Shown: positions 6,455 to 9,548 of the stretch, in pieces | Layout of the letters: every line of letters begins with the position of its first letter | Position numbering within the stretch: the first letter of the stretch is position 1 | From: Flavobacteriaceae bacterium | GTDB lineage: Bacteria; Bacteroidota; Bacteroidia; Flavobacteriales; Flavobacteriaceae | Direction of reading: 5' to 3' | Assembly: GCA_947461915.1 (NCBI GenBank) | Contig: CANHNG010000039.1 | Span: 1 to 9,548, forward strand | Length of the DNA: 9,548 nucleotides | The notes under the pieces: generated by a model | Told to the model about the DNA's origin: nothing | The model's database searches: none | Seen by the model: the letters and a program-made list of their open reading frames with translations, nothing else | Position numbers and translations under genes: made by a program

Positions 6455-9112
6455 ATGAAATCACAAGACATACGCAAACAATTTTTAAAATTTTTCGAAA
6501 GCAAAGGACATTTAATCGTTCCCTCAGCCCCAATAGTGCTCAAAGATGACCCAACCCTGATGTTCAACAACTCGGGAATGGCGCAATTCAAAGAGTATTT
6601 CCTTGGGAATGCCACTCCAAAAATCCCAAGAATTACTGATACGCAAAAATGCCTTCGCGTTTCGGGAAAACACAATGATTTAGAGGATGTGGGTTTCGAT
6701 ACGTATCACCATACCATGTTTGAAATGTTGGGCAATTGGTCTTTTGGCGATCCTGTCCGCTCGGCAGGCGGGTATTTCAAGAAAGAAGCCATAAATTGGG
6801 CATGGGAATTGTTAACCGAAGTCTATAAAATTCCAGCAGCCAATCTTTACGTTTCCGTTTTTGAAGGCAATACCGAGGAGAATGTTCCTTTTGATCAAGA
6901 AGCTTGGGATATTTGGAAAACACTGATTGATGAAGACCGAATTATCCTTGGAAATAAAAAAGATAACTTTTGGGAAATGGGGGATCAAGGCCCTTGTGGA
7001 CCGTGTTCCGAAATACATGTTGATATTCGTTCGGCTGAAGAAAAAGCTTTGGTTTCCGGGAAAAGTTTGGTCAACAATGACCATCCGCAGGTGGTTGAAA
7101 TTTGGAATAATGTTTTTATGGAATTCAATCGAAAAGCCGATGGTTCCTTAGAAAAATTGCCAGCGCGACACGTCGATACCGGAATGGGATTTGAGCGACT
7201 TTGTATGGCTTTACAAGGAAAAACTTCCAATTATGACACCGATGTTTTTACGCCACTTATTGAAAAAGTGGAGCAAATTACCGGATTAAAATATACTACT
7301 AACGAAGTTCCAAATTGCAGCGAAGAGCAAAACAAAACCAATATTGCCATTCGTGTCATTGTGGATCACGTTCGTGCCGTGGCTTTTGCCATTGCCGATG
7401 GACAATTGCCTTCTAACACTGGTGCTGGTTATGTAATTCGTAGAATTTTACGTCGTGCCATTCGTTATGGATTCACCTTTTTAAATACTAAAGAACCTTT
7501 TATTTATCAATTGGTTGAAGTTTTAGCCCATCAAATGGGCGAGTTTTTTCCAGAAATAAAAGCACAGCAACAATTGGTTACCAATGTGATTCGTGAAGAG
7601 GAAGCCTCTTTTTTGAGAACATTGGATCAAGGATTGCAGTTGTTAGACAACGTAATTGCAAAAACAAAAGGATCAGAAGTTTCAGGTGCAAAAGCATTTG
7701 AATTGTATGACACTTTCGGTTTTCCAAAAGATTTAACGGCTTTAATTTTGAAAGAAAAGAACTTATCTTTCAACGAAGCTGAATTTGATGCTTCCATGCA
7801 AGAACAAAAATCACGTTCGCGCGCCGCTTCGGAGATATCTACTGATGATTGGACGATTTTAGTAGAAGGCAATACCGAAAGTTTTGTAGGGTATGACCAA
7901 GTCGAAAATGAGGTGAAAATTACACGCTACAGAAAAATTGACAGTAAAAAAGACGGTGTTTTGTATCAAATTGTTTTGGATACCACACCATTTTATCCAG
8001 AAGGAGGAGGACAAGTTGGTGATAAAGGAACCTTAGTTTCGACTAACGAAGCCATAGAAATTATTGACACCAAGAAAGAAAATAACCTGATTCTTCATTT
8101 TACCAAAAAATTACCTGAAAACGTAAATAGCAGTTTTATCGCCAAAGTAAATCAGGGTTTGCGAAGTTTAACTTCCAAAAATCACTCGGCGACACACCTG
8201 ATGCATTTGGCTTTAAGAACCATTCTAGGGAAACATGTGGAACAAAAAGGGTCTTTGGTAAACCCAAAACAGTTGCGTTTCGATTTCTCCCATTTTGCAA
8301 AAATGACGGACGATGAAATTCAGCAAGTAGAAGATTTTGTAAACGAAAGAATTCAAGAGCAATTGCCTTTAATTGAAAGACGAAACATCCCTTTCAAACA
8401 AGCCGTTGAAGAAGGTGCAATGGCTTTGTTTGGAGAAAAATATGGCGATAGTGTTCGCGCGATAAAATTTGGTGACAGTATGGAATTGTGTGGCGGAATT
8501 CACGTGAAAAATACTGCCGAGATTTGGCATTTTAAGATTGTTAGTGAAGGAGCTGTCGCTGCTGGAATTCGCCGTATTGAAGCCATAACTAGCGATGCCG
8601 TCAAGGCACATTTTGCTTTGCAGGAAAGCACTTTAGACAATGTAAAAGAGGCATTGAAAAACCCGCAAGACATTTTGAAAGCCGTTCATTCATTACAGGA
8701 CGAAAATGCTAAATTAAAGTACCAAATTGAGGCTTTGATGAAAGACAAAGTCAAAAATTTGAAAGCGGAATTAGCTTCAGAATTACAGGAAATAAATGGA
8801 GTTCAATTTCTATCCAAACAGGTTGATTTAAGTCCTGAAGGAGCAAAAGATTTGGCTTACGAATTAGGGAATTTGGGGAAAAACGTATTCTTAGTTATAG
8901 CCACGGCCGAAGACGAAAAACCGATGCTAAGCTGTTATATTTCGAAAGAATTAGTGGCCGATAAAAACCTCAACGCCGGAATCGTGGTTCGAGAATTGGG
9001 TAAATTTATACAAGGCGGCGGCGGTGGACAGCCGTTCTTTGCAACTGCAGGAGGTAAAAATACAGCTGGAATTCAAGAAGCGTTAGAAAAAGCTATTGAT
9101 TTTGTGAAGTAA
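6455..9112 (+). CDS. alaS: Alanine-tRNA ligase
   Basis: AlaS charges tRNA-Ala with alanine and edits mischarged Ser/Gly. The 885 residues cover all domains (E. coli enzyme 876). The class II catalytic core shows [15 protein letters not shown] (37-51), [16 protein letters not shown] (65-80), [15 protein letters not shown] (85-99) and the motif 3 segment GMGFERL (243-249). The tRNA-binding middle contains [19 protein letters not shown]. The editing domain has its four zinc-site residues: H577 and H581 (HSATH), and C679 and H683 (CGGIH). The C-Ala domain ends with the glycine loop G854-G858 followed by QPFFATAGG. All key residues are present, so the enzyme should be fully functional. ATG at 6455 precedes the conserved [17 protein letters not shown] and is the normal start. 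It is monocistronic as far as visible: divergent from the M23 gene and ended by a strong hairpin. Confidence 0.98.
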   Translation: MKSQDIRKQFLKFFESKGHLIVPSAPIVLKDDPTLMFNNSGMAQFKEYFLGNATPKIPRITDTQKCLRVSGKHNDLEDVGFDTYHHTMFEMLGNWSFGDPVRSAGGYFKKEAINWAWELLTEVYKIPAANLYVSVFEGNTEENVPFDQEAWDIWKTLIDEDRIILGNKKDNFWEMGDQGPCGPCSEIHVDIRSAEEKALVSGKSLVNNDHPQVVEIWNNVFMEFNRKADGSLEKLPARHVDTGMGFERLCMALQGKTSNYDTDVFTPLIEKVEQITGLKYTTNEVPNCSEEQNKTNIAIRVIVDHVRAVAFAIADGQLPSNTGAGYVIRRILRRAIRYGFTFLNTKEPFIYQLVEVLAHQMGEFFPEIKAQQQLVTNVIREEEASFLRTLDQGLQLLDNVIAKTKGSEVSGAKAFELYDTFGFPKDLTALILKEKNLSFNEAEFDASMQEQKSRSRAASEISTDDWTILVEGNTESFVGYDQVENEVKITRYRKIDSKKDGVLYQIVLDTTPFYPEGGGQVGDKGTLVSTNEAIEIIDTKKENNLILHFTKKLPENVNSSFIAKVNQGLRSLTSKNHSATHLMHLALRTILGKHVEQKGSLVNPKQLRFDFSHFAKMTDDEIQQVEDFVNERIQEQLPLIERRNIPFKQAVEEGAMALFGEKYGDSVRAIKFGDSMELCGGIHVKNTAEIWHFKIVSEGAVAAGIRRIEAITSDAVKAHFALQESTLDNVKEALKNPQDILKAVHSLQDENAKLKYQIEALMKDKVKNLKAELASELQEINGVQFLSKQVDLSPEGAKDLAYELGNLGKNVFLVIATAEDEKPMLSCYISKELVADKNLNAGIVVRELGKFIQGGGGGQPFFATAGGKNTAGIQEALEKAIDFVK

Positions 9113-9181
9113 AGACAGCATTGATCAGTTTCTTTTTGCTATTAAAAAAGACTAAGGTTTTTTTATCTAGAGCCATTAAAC

Positions 9182-9220
9182 AAAAAAAGGGTTTAACTTT
9201 AAAAGTTAAACCCTTTTTTT
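9182..9220. terminator. Perfect bidirectional terminator shared by alaS and the convergent gene
   Basis: The arms at 9182-9199 (seven A, GGG, then TTTAACTT) and 9203-9220 (AAGTTAAACCC, then seven T) are exact reverse complements, 18 bp, around a 3-nt loop. The A-run and T-run give a U-tract in both directions. It lies 69 nt after the alaS stop and 20 nt beyond the stop of the minus-strand gene at 9241, so it should terminate both. Confidence 0.9.
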
Positions 9221-9240
9221 AAACGGAGATCGCTTTGCAA

Positions 9241-9548
9241 TTATTGCTTTGCTGCAGCTGCTGCCTCTTTTTGTGCTTTTTGTGCCTCTCTGAAGGCTTT
9301 GCTTTTTGCTTCCCCTATCACTTCGTTAAGTTTAGGGTTTCTAACATCGTTACTGTATTCTTTAGACTTCGCTTTTTTATCTTCCTCACTAAGAGATGCA
9401 TCAGCTTTTAAAGCTTTGTAAAATGCTGTGGATTCATCTACAATAACCCTTACTTTTACTTGTTCTTCGGCTGTAATGCCAGCTGTTTTAAAAGCTTCTA
9501 AAAGGTCTGCTTCTTTCTTTTCTGCTGAGGATAATTTTTTGGTTTCAG
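9241..9548 (-). CDS. Hypothetical helical, Ala/Lys/Glu-rich protein (C-terminal part only)
   Basis: Reading the minus strand from the window end gives an uninterrupted frame of 101 codons to the TAA at 9241-9243; the start lies beyond the window. The translation begins ETKKLSSAEKKEADLLEAFK, has GITAEEQVKVRVIVDES in the middle and ends KAQKEAAAAAKQ. It is strongly charged and predicted all-helical, with no cysteine and no membrane segment in this part. The middle segment resembles the LTXXQ-like pattern of small exported helical proteins of the Bacteroidota, such as LNAKQQEQVKQII in the gene at 2412, but this is resemblance only. Even codon quality and the shared terminator just downstream support a real gene. 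I do not recognise the family. Confidence 0.75.
   Translation of the reverse strand, partial: ETKKLSSAEKKEADLLEAFKTAGITAEEQVKVRVIVDESTAFYKALKADASLSEEDKKAKSKEYSNDVRNPKLNEVIGEAKSKAFREAQKAQKEAAAAAKQ

Noticed and set aside
6427..6675. Minus-strand frame over the alaS start
   Set aside because: It is antisense to the conserved AlaS N-terminus, with no recognisable domain.
9144..9166. A-run and T-run around GACTAAGG after alaS as an additional terminator
   Set aside because: The stem would be only A-T pairs with no GC core; the perfect hairpin just downstream is a far better terminator.

Overview
The window is an AT-rich chromosomal segment, most likely from the Bacteroidota, class Flavobacteriia, close to Flavobacterium. 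The basis is the protein flavour (NadA, NadB, LemA, the small MerR protein, AlaS), the A-rich start regions without clear Shine-Dalgarno sequences, and the gene order. It looks like core chromosome: I see no insertion sequence, phage gene, CRISPR array, tRNA or rRNA.

Layout. (1) Positions 1-2315, plus strand: the 3' part of nadA (start cut off by the window edge) joined by a 1-nt overlap to nadB, the two-enzyme route from aspartate to quinolinate for NAD synthesis. (2) 2412-2936, plus strand: a small exported, Met/Lys/Cys-rich helical protein with Spy/CpxP-like LTXXQ-type motifs. A hairpin at 2968-3009 closes this side and also serves the opposing operon. (3) 3034-6270, minus strand: a five-gene cluster, in transcription order a membrane-anchored M23 peptidase, a small MerR-type regulator, LemA, a soluble TPM-domain protein, and an exported TPM-domain protein with a glycine-rich tail. 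Two of its junctions are TAATG overlaps. (4) 6271-6454: a 184-nt divergent promoter region. (5) 6455-9112, plus strand: alaS, full length. (6) A perfect 18-bp hairpin at 9182-9220 is shared by alaS and a convergent minus-strand gene (9241 to beyond the window end), of which only the C-terminal 101 residues are present.

How the genes work together. NadB and NadA form one pathway and are translationally coupled. The M23-MerR-LemA-TPM-TPM cluster looks like an envelope module: a cell-wall hydrolase, a LemA membrane protein and two TPM proteins, one predicted cytoplasmic and one exported, with a DNA-binding protein encoded inside the operon. The families are known, but their joint function and what the regulator senses are not. 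This is the part of the window most likely to hold undescribed biology. No feature here is a clear novel system; the findings are ranked accordingly.
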